Part shown: positions 10,122-22,971 of the stretch, piece after piece
Numbering within the stretch: the stretch's first letter is position 1
Layout: every line of letters starts with the position of its first letter
From: Aristolochia californica
Taxonomy: Eukaryota; Streptophyta; Magnoliopsida; Piperales; Aristolochiaceae
NCBI GenBank assembly: GCA_029961685.1
Contig: JARWKL010000007.1
Coordinates: forward strand, 26,421,013 to 26,485,012
Direction: 5' to 3'
DNA length: 64,000 bases
Position numbers and translations under genes: made by a program
The notes under the pieces: generated by a model
Seen by the model: the letters and a program-made list of their open reading frames with translations, nothing else
What the model was told of the DNA's origin: nothing
Databases searched by the model: none

Positions 10122-13100
10122 TGGAATTTCCCAAAATTGGATAACAAAACTTTTGTGTTCATTTATGTTGGGTGAATAAATTTTCTTTATTTATATTTGT
10201 TATTGGTTTAAATTTTTTCGATACATCAACTATAAAATTTTCATTTTGTTGTAACTTTTTTGCCTTTTTTGTTTTCGGGAAGAAGGGAGAGCGAAATGTC
10301 AAAGTTTTGATTTAAGAAAAAAGTGTACATCTAAAATGGAAAAGCACAATGCACAATTGTAGGGAGAGATAATTCCAAAGAGTGTCTGTAATTTTTAGGG
10401 ATTGTAAGCTCTTTTTAGTTTTTATTTCTCAGGTTTTGCAATCGTCGGGAAAAATTGGTGGCAGAGGATTTTTAATTCAGTGTTGAATTGCAATCCATAA
10501 GTCATTTCATCCAAAAATATAGCCCGTTACGCATGATAAATCACTTTACAATCATCTATGATTGTTAGATCAAATTTTTGAAAATGGGCAAAATAATGAG
10601 TTGTTAGACTCGGGTAAATATCCCACCCCACGTTCACTTGAAAATTTAATGAGCGTTTGTTATTCTCATTAAAAGCTATGGATCCATAGGTCATTTGAAT
10701 CTTTATCATGCTTCAAGATTGCGTATCCATTTTTAAAACATGTGTAGAAAAAATCTCCTTCATGTAAAATTCCAAGCTTAATAGGGTTGGACTAATGGAA
10801 TTTCCCAAACTTGGACAACAAAACTTTTGTGTTCATTTGTGGTGTGTGAGTAGATATTTTTTATTTACATTAGTTATTATTTTAAATATTTTCCACACAT
10901 CAACTATAAAAATTTTATTTTGTTGTGATCTTTTTTGCCTTTTTTTTTTACGGGATGAAGGGGGAGCGAAAACTCAAAGTTCTGATTTAAGAAAAAAATG
11001 TACATATAAAATGGAAATGCACAATGGACAAATGTAGAGAGAGATATTTCAAAAGAGTGTCTGTATGTTTTAGGGATCGTATGCACTTTTTTCGTTTTTA
11101 TATCTAAGGTTTTGCAATCATCGGGAAACGGGGGAGGCGGGCGATTTTAATCTGAGTGTTGACTTCAAATCCATAAGTCATTTCTTACAAAAATATAGCC
11201 CGTTACGCATGACACATCAGTTTACAATCACCTATGATTATTAACTCAACTTTTTGAATATGGGCAAAATAATGGCTTGTTTGACTCGGGAAATATCCCA
11301 CCGCACGTTCACTTGAGAATTTAATCAGTGTTTGTTATTCTCTATAAAAGCTTTGAATCCGTAGGTCATTTGAATCTTTAACATGTTTCTGGCATGCATA
11401 TCCATTTTTAAAACATGTGTAGAAAAATCTCCTTCATGTAAAATTCCAAGATATTAGTTTTTGACTAGTGGAATTTCCCAAACTTGGAAAACAAAACTTT
11501 TGTGTTCATTTGTGGTGTGTGAATAAATTTTCTTCATTTACTTTTTTTATTGTTTTAAACTTTTTCCGTAATCAACTATGAAATTTTCATTTTGCTGTGA
11601 TCTATTTGCCTTTTTTGTTTGCGGCATGTAGGGAGAGCGAAAAACTCAAAGTTTTGGTTTAGTAAAATTGTGTACATCTAAAATGGAAATGCACAATGCA
11701 CATATGTAGAGAGAGATAATTGTAAAGAATGTCTGTAATTTTTAGGGATTGTAAGCACCTTTTCGTTTTTATATCTCAAGTTTTGCAATTGTCGGGAGAA
11801 ATGGGTTGTGGGGCAGTTTTAACTGAGTGTTGAATTGCAATCCATAAGTCTTTTCATACAAAAATATATCCCATTACGCATGATAAATCACATTACAATC
11901 ATCTATGATTAATTATGTCAGCTTTTTGCAAATGGGCAAAATAATGGCATGTTTGACACGGGTAAATATACTACCGCAAGTTTACTTGAGAATTTAATGA
12001 GCGTTTGTTGTTCTCTTTAAAAGCGTTGCATCCATAGCTCATTTGCGTCTTTAACATGTTTCAAACATGGATATCCATTTTTAAAACATGTGTGGACGAA
12101 ATCTCTTTCTTGCAAAATTCCAAGCTATTAGGGTTAAACTAGTGGAATTTCCCAAAATTGGATAACAAAACTTTTGTGTTCATTTTTGTTGGGTGAATAA
12201 ATTTTCTTTATATATATTTTTTATTGGTTTAAATTTTTTCGATACATCAACTATAAAATTTTTATTTTGTTGTAACTTTTTTGCCTTTTTTGTTTTCGGG
12301 AAGAAGGGAGAGCGAAATGTCAAATTTTTTATTTAAGAAAAAAGTGTACATCTAAAATGGAAAAGCACAATGCACAATTGTAGGGAGAGATAATTCCAAA
12401 GAGTGTCTGTAATTTTTAGGGATTGTAAGCTCTTTTTAGTTTTTATTTCTCAGGTTTTGCAATCGTCGGGAAAAATTGGTGGCAGAGGATTTTTAACTCA
12501 GTGTTGAATTGCAATCCATAAGTCATTTCATCCAAAAATATAGCCCATTACGCATGATAAATCACTTTACAATCATCTATGATTGTTCGATCAAATTTTT
12601 GAAAATGGGCAAAATAATGAGTTGTTAGACTCGGGTAAATATCCCACCCCACGTTCACTTGAAAATTTAATTAGCGTTTGTTATTCTCATTAAAAGCTAT
12701 GGATCCATAGGTCATTTGAATCTTTAACATGCTTCAAGATTGCGTATCCATTTTTAAAACATGTGTAGAAAAAATCTCCTTCATGTAAAATTCCAAGCTT
12801 AATAGGGTTGGACTAATGGAATTTCCCAAACTTAGATAACAAAACTTTTGTATTCATTTGTGGTGTGTGAGTCGATATTTTTTATTTACATTAGTTATTA
12901 TTTTAAATATTGTCCACACATCAACTATAAAAATTTTATTTTGTTGTGATCTTTTTTGCCTTTTTTTTTTTTACGGGATGAAGGGGGAGCGAAAACTCAA
13001 AGTTCTGATTTAAGAAAAAAATGTACATCTAAAATGGAAATGCACAATGCACAAAAGTAGAGAGAGATATTTAAAAAGAGTGTGTGTATGTTTTAGGGAT

Positions 13101-13920
13101 CGTATGCACTTTTTTCGTGTTTATATCTAAGGTTTTGCAATCATCGGGAAACGGGGGAGGCGGGCGATTTTAATCTGAGTGTTGACTTCAAATCCATAAG
13201 TCATTTCTTACAAAAATATAGCCCGTTACGCATGACACATCAGTTTACAATCACCTATGATTATTAGCTCAACTTTTTGAATATGGGCAAAATAATGGCT
13301 TGTTTGACTCGGGAAATATCCCACCGCACGTTCACTTGAGAATTTAATCAGTGTTTGTTATTCTCTATAAAAGCTTTGAATCCATAGGTCATTTGAATCT
13401 TTAACATGTTTCTGGCATGCATATCCATTTTTAAAACGTGTAGAAAAAATCTCCTTCATGTAAAATTCCAAGATATTAGTTTTTGACTAGTGGAATTTCC
13501 CAAACTTGGAAAACAAAACTTTTGTGTTCATTTGTGGTGTGTGAATAAATTTTCTTTATTTAATTTTTTTATTGTTTTAAACTTTTTCCGTACATCAACT
13601 ATGAAATTTTCATTTTGCTGTGATCTATTTGCCTTTTTTGTTTGCGGCATGTAGGGAGAGCGAAAAACTCAAAGTTTTGATTTAGTAAAATTGTGTACAT
13701 CTAAAATGGAAATGCACAATGCACATATGTAGAGAGAGATAATTGTAAAGAATGTCTGTAATTTTTAGGGATTGTAAGCACCTTTTCGTTTTTATATCTC
13801 AAGTTTTGCAATTGTCGGGAAAAATGGGTTGCGGGGTAGTTTTAACTGAGTGTTGAATTGCAATCCATAAGTCTTTTCATACAAAAATATATCCCATTTT
13901 ACGCATGATAAATCACATTA
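9820..13920 (+). repeat. Second recent unit duplication, offset ~2,021-2,022 bp
   Basis: Copy 1 runs from about 9.82 to 11.85 kb and copy 2 from about 11.85 to 13.92 kb. Shared rare variants: tttgacacggg and aaaagcgttgcatcc in the C back halves; ggaagaagggagagcgaaat in A; gattttaatctgagtg and gacacatcagtttac in B; gcggcatgtagggagag and aattgtaaagaatgtctg in the C fronts. Copies differ by scattered substitutions and small indels, so this event looks older than the 4.8-8.9 kb one. Confidence 0.8.
10122..12142 (+). repeat. A-B-C unit
   Basis: Monomers start at 10122 (A), 10796 (B) and 11469 (C). The A monomer has gcttcaagattgcgtatcc where other A copies have caagcatgcatatcc. The C front has a stop-creating gcggcatgtaggg in the frame open in other C copies, an example of the open frames not being maintained. 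Confidence 0.9.
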
Positions 13921-14167
13921 CAATCATCTATGATTAATTATGTTAGCTTTTTGAAAATGGGCAAAATAATAACATGTTTGACTCGGGTAAATATCCCACC
14001 GCAAGTTCACTTGAGAATATAATGAGCATTTGTTATTCTCTATAAAAGCTTTGCATCCAAAGCTCATTTGCATCTTTAACATGTTTCAAACATGCATATC
14101 CATTTTTAAAACATGTGTGGACGAAATCTCTTTCTTGCAAAATTCCAAGCAATTAGGGTTAAACAAG
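12143..14167 (+). repeat. A-B-C unit, near copy of the preceding unit
   Basis: Monomers start at 12143 (A), 12817 (B) and 13491 (C). It repeats the private variants of 10122-12142. The last C loses that similarity at about 13.92 kb, where gttagctttttgaaaatggg appears. The B poly-T near 12960 is longer than in its sister copy. Confidence 0.9.
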
Positions 14168-16191
14168 AGGAATTTCCCAAAATTGGATAAGAAAACTTTT
14201 GTGTTCATTTGTGTTGGGTGAAAAAATTTTCTTTATTTATATTTGTTATTATTTTAAATTTTTTCCATACATCAACTATAAAATTTTCATTTTGTTGTAA
14301 GCTTTTTGCCTTGTTTGTTTTCGGGATGAAGGGAGAGCGAAAAGTCTAATTTTTGATTTAAGAAAAAAGTGTACATCTAAAATGGAAAAGCACAATCCAC
14401 AATTGTTGGGAGAGATAATTCCAAAGAGTGTCGTTAATTTTTAGGGATTGTAAGCTCTTTTTAGTTTTTATATCTCAGGTTTTTCAATCGTCGAGAAAAA
14501 TTGGTGGCAGAGGATTTTTAACTTAGTGTTGAATTGCAATCCATAAGTCATTTCATACAAAAATATAGTCTGTTACGCATCTTAAATCACTTTACAATCA
14601 TCTATGATTGTTAGATCAAATTTTTGAAAATGGGCAAAATAATGACTTGTTAGGCTCGGGTAAATATCCCACCACACGTTCAAATGAGAATTTAATGAGC
14701 GTTTGTTATTCTCTTTAAAAGCTTTGGATCCATAGGTCATTTGAATCTTGAACATGTTTCAAGCATGCATATCTATTTTTAAAACATGAGTAGAAAAAAT
14801 CTCCTTCATGTAAAATTCAAAGCTTAATAGGGTTGGACTAATGGAATTTCCCAAACTTGGATAACAAAAAATTTGTGTTCATTTGTGGTGTGTGAAGAGA
14901 TTTTTTTTATATACATTAGTTATTATTTTAAATATTTTCCAAACATCAACCATAAAATTTTTATTTTGTTGTGATCTTTTTTGCCTTTTTTGTTTACGGG
15001 ATGAAGGGGGAGCGAAAACTCAAAGTTCTGATTTAAGAAAAAAGTGTACATCTAAAATGGAAAAGCACAATGCACAAATGTAGAGAGAGATATTTCCTAA
15101 GTGTGCTTGTATGTTTTAGGGATCGTATGCACTTTTTTCGTTTTTATATCTAAGGTTTTGCAATCGTAGGGAAACGGGGGAGGCGGGCGATTTTTAATTG
15201 AGTGTTGACTTCAAATCCATAAGTCATTTCTTACAAAAATATAGCCCGTTACGCATGAAAAATCACTTTACAATCACCTATGATTGTTAGCTCAACTTTT
15301 TGAATATGGGCAAAATAATGGCTTGTTTGACCCGTGCAAATATGCCATCGCACGTTCACTTAAGAATTTAATGAGCGTTTGTTATTCTCTTTAAAAGCTT
15401 TGGTTCCATAGGTCATTTGAATCTTTAACATGTTTCTGGCATGCGTATCCATTTTTAAAACATGTGTAGAAAAAATCTCCTTCATGTAAAATTCCAAGAT
15501 ATTAGTTTTGGACTAGTGGGATTTCCCAAACTTGGATCACAAAACTTTTGTTTTCATTTGTGGTGTGTGAATAGATTTTCTTCATTTACTTTTTTTATTG
15601 TTTTAAAATTTTTGCGAACATCAACTATGAAATTTTCATTTTGCTGTGGTCTACTTGCCTTTTTTGTTTACGGGATGAAGAGAGGGGGAAAAACTCGAAG
15701 TTTTGATTTAAGAAAAATGTGTACATCTAAAATAGAAATGCACAATGCACATATGTAGAGAGAGATAATTCCAAGAAGTGTCTATAATTTTTAGGGATTG
15801 TAAGCACCTTTTTGTTTTTATATCTCAGGTTTTGCAATCGTCGGGAAAAATGGGTTGCGTAGGATTTTTAACTGAGTGTTGAATTGCAATCCATAAGTCA
15901 TTTCATACAAAAATAAAGTCCATTATGCATGAGAAATCACATTACAATCTTCTATGATTAATTATGTCAGCTTTTTGCAAATGGGCAAAATAATGGCATG
16001 TTTGACTCGGGTAAATATCCCACCGCAAGTTCACTTGAGAATTTAATGAGAGTTTGTTATTCTCTTTAAAAGCTTTGTATCCATAGCTCATTTGCATCTT
16101 TAACATGTTTCAAACATGCATATCCATTTTTACAACATGTGTGGACGAAATCTCTTTCTTGCAAAATTCCAAGCTATTAGGGTTAAACTAG
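14168..16191 (+). repeat. A-B-C unit
   Basis: Monomers start at 14168 (A, with the variant start agaggaatttcc), 14842 (B) and 15517 (C). Types are regular throughout. B has substitutions such as gcaatcgtagggaaacg beside its G-rich island. No rearrangement is visible. Confidence 0.9.
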
Positions 16192-16865
16192 TGGAATTTC
16201 CCAAAATTGGATAACATAACTTTTGTGTTCATTTTTGTTAGGTGAATAAATTTTATTTATTTATATTTGTTATTTTTTAAAAAATTATCCATACATCAAC
16301 TATAAAATTTTCATTTTGTTGTAAGTTTTTTGCCTTGTTTGTTTTCGGGATGAAGGGAGAGTGAAAAGTCAATGTTTTGATTTAATAAAAAAGTGTACAA
16401 CTAAAATGGAAAAGCACAATGCACAATTTTAGGGAGAGATAATTCCAAAGAGTGTCTGTAATTTTTAGGGATTGTAAGCTCTTTTTACTTTTTATATCTC
16501 AGGTTTTGCAATCGTCGGGAAAAATTGGTGGCAGAGGATTTTTAACTGAGTGTTGAATTTCAATCCATAAGTCATTTCATACAAAAATATAGCCCATTAC
16601 GCATGATAAATCACTTTAAAATCATCTATGATTGTTAGATCAAATTTTTGAAAATGGGCAAAATAATGACTTGTTAGGCTCGGGTAAATATCCCACCGCA
16701 CGTTCACTTTAGAATTTAATGAGCATTTGTTATTCTCTTTAAAAGCTTTGGATCCATAGGTCATTTGAATCTTTAACATGTTTCAAGCATGCATATCCAT
16801 TTTTAAAACATGTGTAGAAAAAACCTCCTTCATGTAAAATTCCAAGCCTAATAGGGTTGGACTAA
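16192..16865 (+). repeat. A-type monomer opening a scrambled block
   Basis: A regular A monomer (gtgaataaattttatttatt, aattggtggcagagg, gttagatcaaat) with the end signature cctaatagggttggactaa. It is followed by two B-position monomers instead of B-C. Confidence 0.9.
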
Positions 16866-17541
16866 TGGAATTTCCTAAACTTGGATAACAAACATTTTGT
16901 ATTCATTTGTGGTGTGTGAATAGATATTTTTTATTTACATTAGTTATTATTTTAAATATTTTCCACACATCAACTATAAAATTTTTATTTTGTTGTGATC
17001 TATTTTGCCTTTTTTGTTTGCCGGACGAAGGGGGTGCGAAAACTCAAAGTTCTTATTTAAGAAAAAAGTGTACATCTATAATGGAAATGCACAATGCACA
17101 AATGTAGAGAGAGATATTTTCAAAGAGTGTCTGTATGTTTTAGGGATCGAATGCACTTTTTTCGTTTTTATATCTAAGGTTTTGCAATCGTCGGGAAACG
17201 GGGGAGCCGGGCGATTTTTAACTGAGTGTTGACTTCAAATGCATAAGTCATTTCTTACAAAAATATAGCCCGTTATGCATGACACATCACTTTAAAATCA
17301 CCTATGATTGTTAGCTCAACTTTTTGAATATGGGCAAAATAATGGCTTGTTTGACTCGGGCAAATATCCCACCGCACGTTCACTTGAGAATTTAATGAGT
17401 GTTTGTTATTCACTTTAATAGCTTTGGATCCATAGGTCATTTGAAACTTTAACATGTTTCAAGCATGCATATCCATTTTTAAAACATGTGTAGAAAAAAT
17501 CTCCTTCATGTAAAATTCCAAGCTTAAGAGGGTTGGACGAA
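16866..17541 (+). repeat. B monomer with an A-type end
   Basis: Front and back are B-type (gtgaatagatatttttta, G-rich island, gttagctcaac, ggcttgtttgactcgggcaa). From about 17455 it becomes A-type (gtttcaagcatg, aagcttaagagggttggac). Because A ends lead into B, another B follows. An out-of-register exchange between a B and an A monomer explains the extra B. Confidence 0.88.
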
Positions 17542-18216
17542 TGGAATTTCCCAAACTTGGATAACAAAACTTTTGAGTTCTTTTGTGGTGTGTGAATAGA
17601 TATTTTTTATTTACATTAGTTATTAATTTAAATATTTTCCACACATCAACTGTAAAATTTTTATTTTTTTGTGATCTTTTTTTTCCTTTTTTGTTTACGG
17701 GATGAAGGGGGAGCAAAAACTCAAAGTTTTGATTTAAGAAAAAAGTGTACATTTAAAATGGAAATGCACAATGCACAAATGTAGAGAGAGAGATTTCCAA
17801 AGAGTGTCTGTATGTTTTAGAGATGATATGCACTTTTTCGTTTTAGTATCTAAGGTTTTGTAATCGTCGGGAAACGGGGGAGTCGGGTGATTTTTAACTG
17901 AGTGTTGACTTCAAATCCATAAGTCATTTCTTACAAAAATATAGCCCGTTACGCATGACAAATCACTTTACAATCATCTATGATTGTTAGCTCAACGTTT
18001 TGAATATGGGAAAAATAATGGTTTGTTTGACTCGGGCAAATATCCCACCGCACGTTCACTTGAGAATTTAATGAGCGTTTGTTATTCTCCTTAAAAGCTT
18101 TGGATCCATAGGTCATTTGAATCTTTAACATGTTTCTGGCATGCATATCCATTTTTAAAACATGTGTGGAAAAAATCTCCATCATCTAAAATTCCAAGAT
18201 ATTAGTTTTGGACTAG
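17542..18216 (+). repeat. Extra B-type monomer
   Basis: A regular B monomer, directly after the B/A monomer and ending gatattagttttggactag. Its island is altered (gggaaacgggggagtcgggtg). Together with its neighbour it makes an A-B-B-C run. Confidence 0.9.
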
Positions 18217-18889
18217 TGGAATTTCCCAAACTTGGATAACAAAACTTTTGTGTTCATTTGTGGTGTGTGAATAAATTTTCTTCATTTACTTTTTTTATTG
18301 TTTTAAACTTTTTCCGTACATCAACTATGAAATTTTCATTTTGCTGTGATCAATTTGCCTTTTTATTTTACGTGATGAAGGGAGAGCGAAAAACTCGAAG
18401 TTTTGATTTAAGAAAAATGTCTACATCTAAAAGGAAAATGCACAATGCACATATGTAGAGAGAGATAATTCCAAAGAATGTCTGTATTTTTAGGGATTGT
18501 AAGCACCTTTTCGTTTTTATATCTCAGGTTTTGCAATCGTCGGGAAAAATGGGTTGCGGAGGTTTTTTAATTGAGTGTTGAATTGCAATCCATAAGTCAT
18601 TTCATACAAAAATATAGCCCGTTACGCATGATAAATCACTTTACAATCATCTATGATTGTTAGATCAAATTTTTGAAAATGGGCAAAATAATGACTTGTT
18701 AGACTCGGGTAAATCCCCACCGCACGTTCACTTGAGAATTTAATGAACGTTTGTTATTCTCTTTAAAAGCTTTGGATCCATAGGTCATTTAAATCTTTAA
18801 CATGTTTCAAGCATGCATTTCCATTTTTAAAACATGTGTAGAAAACATTTCCTTCATATAAAATTCCAACCTTAATAGGGTTGGACTAA
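18217..18889 (+). repeat. C-front/A-back hybrid monomer
   Basis: C-type to about 18580 (ataaattttcttcatttac, gaaaaactcgaag, aaatgggttgcggagg). It is then A-type (gttagatcaaatttttg, gacttgttagactcggg, caagcatgcat, ccttaatagggttggac) and so leads into B rather than A. The switch lies in the shared stretch gttgaattgcaatccataag. Confidence 0.88.
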
Positions 18890-19564
18890 TGGAATTTCCC
18901 AAACTTGGATAACAAAACTTTTGTGTTCATTTGTGGTGTGTGAATAGATATTTTTTTTTTACATTAGTTCTTATTTTAAATATTTTCCACACATCAACTA
19001 TAAAATTTTTATTTTGTTGTGATCCATTCTGCATTTTTTGTTTATGGGATGAAGGGGGAGCGAAAACTCAAAGTTCGTATTAAAGAAAAAAGTGTACATC
19101 TAAAATGGAAAAGCACAATGCACAATTGTAGGGAGAGATAATTCCAAAGAGTGCCTGTACTTTTTAGGGATTGTAAGCACTTTTTAGTTTTTATATCTCA
19201 GGTTTTGCAATCGTCGGGAAAAATTGGTGGCAGAGGATTTTTAACTGAGTGTTGAATTGCAATCCATAAGTCATTTCATACAAAAATATAGCCAGTTACA
19301 CCTCATAAATCACTTTACAATCATCTATGATTGTTAGAATAAATTTTTGAAAGTGGGCAAAATAATGACATGATAGACTCGGGTAAATATCCCACCGCAC
19401 GTTCACTTGAGAATTTAAAGAGCGTTTGTTATGCTCTTTAAAATCTTTGGATCCATAGTTCATTTGAATCTTTAACATCTTTCAAGCATGCATATCCATT
19501 TTTAAAACATGTGTAGAAAAAATCACCTTCATGTAAAATTCCAAGCTTAATATGGTTGGACTAA
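18890..19564 (+). repeat. B-front/A-back hybrid monomer
   Basis: It starts as B (gtgaatagatattttt, gggggagcgaaaactcaaag). Between about 19075 and 19105 it switches to A (aaatggaaaagcacaatgc, aattggtggcagagg). It keeps A-type marks to the end (aagcttaatatggttggac), so a B follows again. Confidence 0.88.
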
Positions 19565-20271
19565 TGGAATTTCATAAACTTGGTCAACAAAACTTTTGTG
19601 TTCATTTGTGGTGTGTGAATAGATATTTTTTATTTACATTAGTTATTATTTTAAATATTTTCCACACATCAACTATAAAATTTTTATTTTGTTGAGATCT
19701 TTTTTGCCTTTTTTGTTTACGGGATGAAGGGGGAGCGAAAACTCAAAGTTCTGATTTAAGAAAAAAGTGTACATCTAAAATGGAAATGCACAATGCACAA
19801 ATGTAGAATGAGATATTTCCAAAGAGTGTCTGTATGTTTTAGGGATCGTATGCACTTTTTTCATTTTTATATCTAAGGTTTTGCAATCGTTGGGAAACGG
19901 GGGAGGCAAGCGATTTTTAACTGAGTCTTGACTTCAAATCCATTAGTTTTGCAATCATTGGGAAACGGGGGAGGCAAGTGATTTCTTACAAAAATATAGC
20001 CCGTTACGCATGACAAATCACTTTACAATCATCTATGATTGTTAGCTCAACGTTTTGAATATGGGCAAAATAATAGCTTGTTTGACTCGGGCAAATATCC
20101 CAATGCACGTTCACTTGAGAATTTAATGAGCGTTTGTCATTCTCTTTAAAAGCTTTGGATCCATAGGTCATTTGAACCTTTAACATGTTTCTGGCATGCA
20201 TATCCATTTTTAAAACATGTGTAGAAAAAATCTCCTTCATGTAAAATTCCAAGATATTAGTTTTGGACTAG
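19565..20271 (+). repeat. B-type monomer with 32-bp internal duplication
   Basis: The monomer is 707 bp long. The segment ttttgcaatcgttgggaaac and the following G-rich island at 19879-19911 recur at 19947-19979 with two substitutions (cattggg, aagtg), 68 bp later, adding 32 bp. The rest is regular B. Confidence 0.9.
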
Positions 20272-20945
20272 TGGAATTTCCCAAACTTGGATAACAAAAC
20301 TTTTGTGTTCATTTGTGGCGTGTGAATAAATTTTCTTCATTTACTTTTTTTATTGTTTTATACTTTTTCCATACATCAACTATGAAATTTTCATTTTGCT
20401 GTGATCTATTTGCCTTTTTTGTTTACGGGATGAAGGGAGAGCGAAAAACTCGAAGTTTTGATTTAAGAAATATGTGTACATCTAACACAGAAATGCACAA
20501 TGCACATATGTAGAGAGAGATAATTCCAAAGAGTGTCTGTAATTTTTAGGGATTGCAATCACCTTTTCGTTTTTATATCTCAGGTTTTGCAATAGTCGGG
20601 AAAAATGGGTTGCGGAGGATTTTCAACTGAGTGTTGAATTGCAATCCATAAGTCATTTCATAACAAAATATAACTTGTTACGGATGATAAATCACTTTAC
20701 AATCATCTATGATTAATTATGTCAGCTTTTTGCAAATGGGCAAAATAATGACATGTTTGACTCGGGTAATATCCCACCGCAAGTTCACTTGAGAATTTCA
20801 TGAGCATTTGTTATTCTCTTTAAAAGCTTTGCATCCATAGCTCATTTGCATATTTAACATGTTTCAAACATGCATATCCATTTTTAAAATATGTGTGGAC
20901 GAAATCTCTTTCTTGCAAAATTCCAAGCTATAAGGGTTAAACTAG
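20272..20945 (+). repeat. C-type monomer with an A/B-like patch before the dyad
   Basis: C-type overall, but the sequence just before the dyad reads gataaatcactttacaatc (A-like) and then tgattaattatgtcag (C). The type change falls on the dyad at about 20699-20716. Confidence 0.85.
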
Positions 20946-22971
20946 TGGAATTTCCAAAAATTGGATAACAAAACTTTTGTGTTCATAGTTGTTGGGTGAA
21001 TAAAATTTATTTATTTATATTTGTTATTGTTTTAAAATTTTTCCATACATCAACTATAAAATTTTCATTTTGTTGTAAGCTTTTTGCCTTGTTTGTTTTC
21101 GGGATGAAAGGAGAGCGAAAAGTCAAAGTTTTGATTTAAGAAAAAAGTGTACATCTAAAATGGAAAAGTACAATGGACAATTGTAAGGAGAGATAATTCT
21201 AAAGAGTGTCTGTAATTTTTAGGGATTGTAAGCTCTTTTTAGTTTTTATATCTCAGGTTTTGCAATCGTCGGGAAAAATTGGTGGCAGAGGATTTTTAAC
21301 AGAGTGTTGAATTGCAATCCATTAGTCATTTCATACAAAAATATAGCCCGCTACGCATGATAAATCAGTTTACAATCATCTATGATTGTTAGATCAAATT
21401 TTTGAAAATGGGCAAAATAATGATTTGTTAGACTCGGGTAAATATCCCACCACACGTTCACTTGAGAATTTAATGAGCATTTGTTATTCTCTTTAAAAGC
21501 TTTGGATCCATAGGTCATTTGAATATTTAACATGTTTCAAGCATGCATATCCATTTTTAAAACATGTGTAGAAAAAATCTCCTTCATGTAAAATTCCAAG
21601 CTTAATATGGTTGGACTAATGGAATTTTCCCAACTTGGATAAGAAAGTGTTCATTTGTGGTGTGTGAATAGATATTTTTTATTTACATTCGTTATTATTT
21701 TAAATATTTTCCACACATCAACTATAAAATTTTTATTTTGTTGTGATCCTTTTTGCCTTTTTTGTTTACGGGATGAAGGGGGTGCGAAAACTCAAAGTTC
21801 CGATTTAAGAAAAAAGTGTACATCTAAAATGGAATTGCACAATGCACAAATGTAGAGAGAGATATTTCCAAAGAGTGTCTGTATATTTTAGGGATCGTAT
21901 GCACTATTTCATTTTTATATCTAAGGTTTTGCAATCGTCAGGAAACGGGGGAGGTGGGCGATTTTTAACTGAGTCTTGACTTCAAATCCATTAGTCATTT
22001 CTTAAAAAGATATAGCCCATTACACATGACAAATCACTTTACAATCATCTATGATTGTTAGCTCAACTTTTTGAATATGGCCAAAATAATGGTTTGTTTG
22101 CCTCAGGCAAATATCCCACTGCACATTCACTTGAGAATTTAATGAGCGATTGTTATTCTCTTTAAAAGTTTTGGATCCAAAGGTCATTTAAATTTTTAAC
22201 TTGTTTCTGGCATGCATACCCCTTTTTAAAACATGTGTAGGAAAAATCTCCTTCATGTAAAATTCGAAGATATTAGTTTTGGACTAGTGGAATTTCCCAA
22301 ACTTGGATAACAAAACTTCTGTGTTCATTTGTGGTGTGTGAATAAATTTTCTTTATTTAATTTTTTTATTGTTTTAAACTTTTTCCGTACATCAACTATG
22401 AAATTTTTATTTTGCTGTGATCTATTTGCCTTTTTTGTTTATGGGATGAAGGGAGAGCGAAAACTCGAAGTTTTGATTTAAGAAAAATGTGTACATCTAA
22501 AACGGAAATGCACAATGCACATATGTAGAGAGAGACAATTCCAAACAGTGTCTGTAATTTTTAGGGATTGTAAGCACCTTTTCGTTTTTATATTTCAGGT
22601 TTTACAATCGTCGGGAAAAATGGATTGCGGAGGATTTTTAACTGAGTGTTGAATTGCAATCCATAAGTCATTTCATACAAAAATATAACCCGTTACGCAT
22701 GATAAATAATATTACAATCATCTATGAATAATTATGTCAGCTTTTTGCAAATGGGCAAAATAATGGCATGTTTGACTCGGGTAAATATCCCACCGCAAGT
22801 TCAGTTGAGAATTTAATGAGCGTTTGTTATTCTCTTTAAAAGCTTTGCATCTATAGCTCATTTTCATCTTTAACATGTTTCAAACATGCATATCCATTTT
22901 TAAAACTTGTGTGGACGAAATCTCTTTCTTGCAATATTCCAAGCTATTAGGGTTAAACTAGTAGAATTTCC
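20946..22971 (+). repeat. A-B-C unit
   Basis: Monomers start at 20946 (A), 21620 (B) and 22288 (C). The B front has lost about 8 bp (ggataagaaagtgttcattt, where others have caaaacttttgtgttc). B carries the gatcctttttgcc variant that recurs at 27.5, 32.9, 34.9 and 36.9 kb. Confidence 0.9.

Noticed and set aside
12950..12975. Poly-T tracts in each monomer as polyadenylation or terminator signals
   Set aside because: T-runs vary in length between copies like simple slippage tracts and stand beside no gene.
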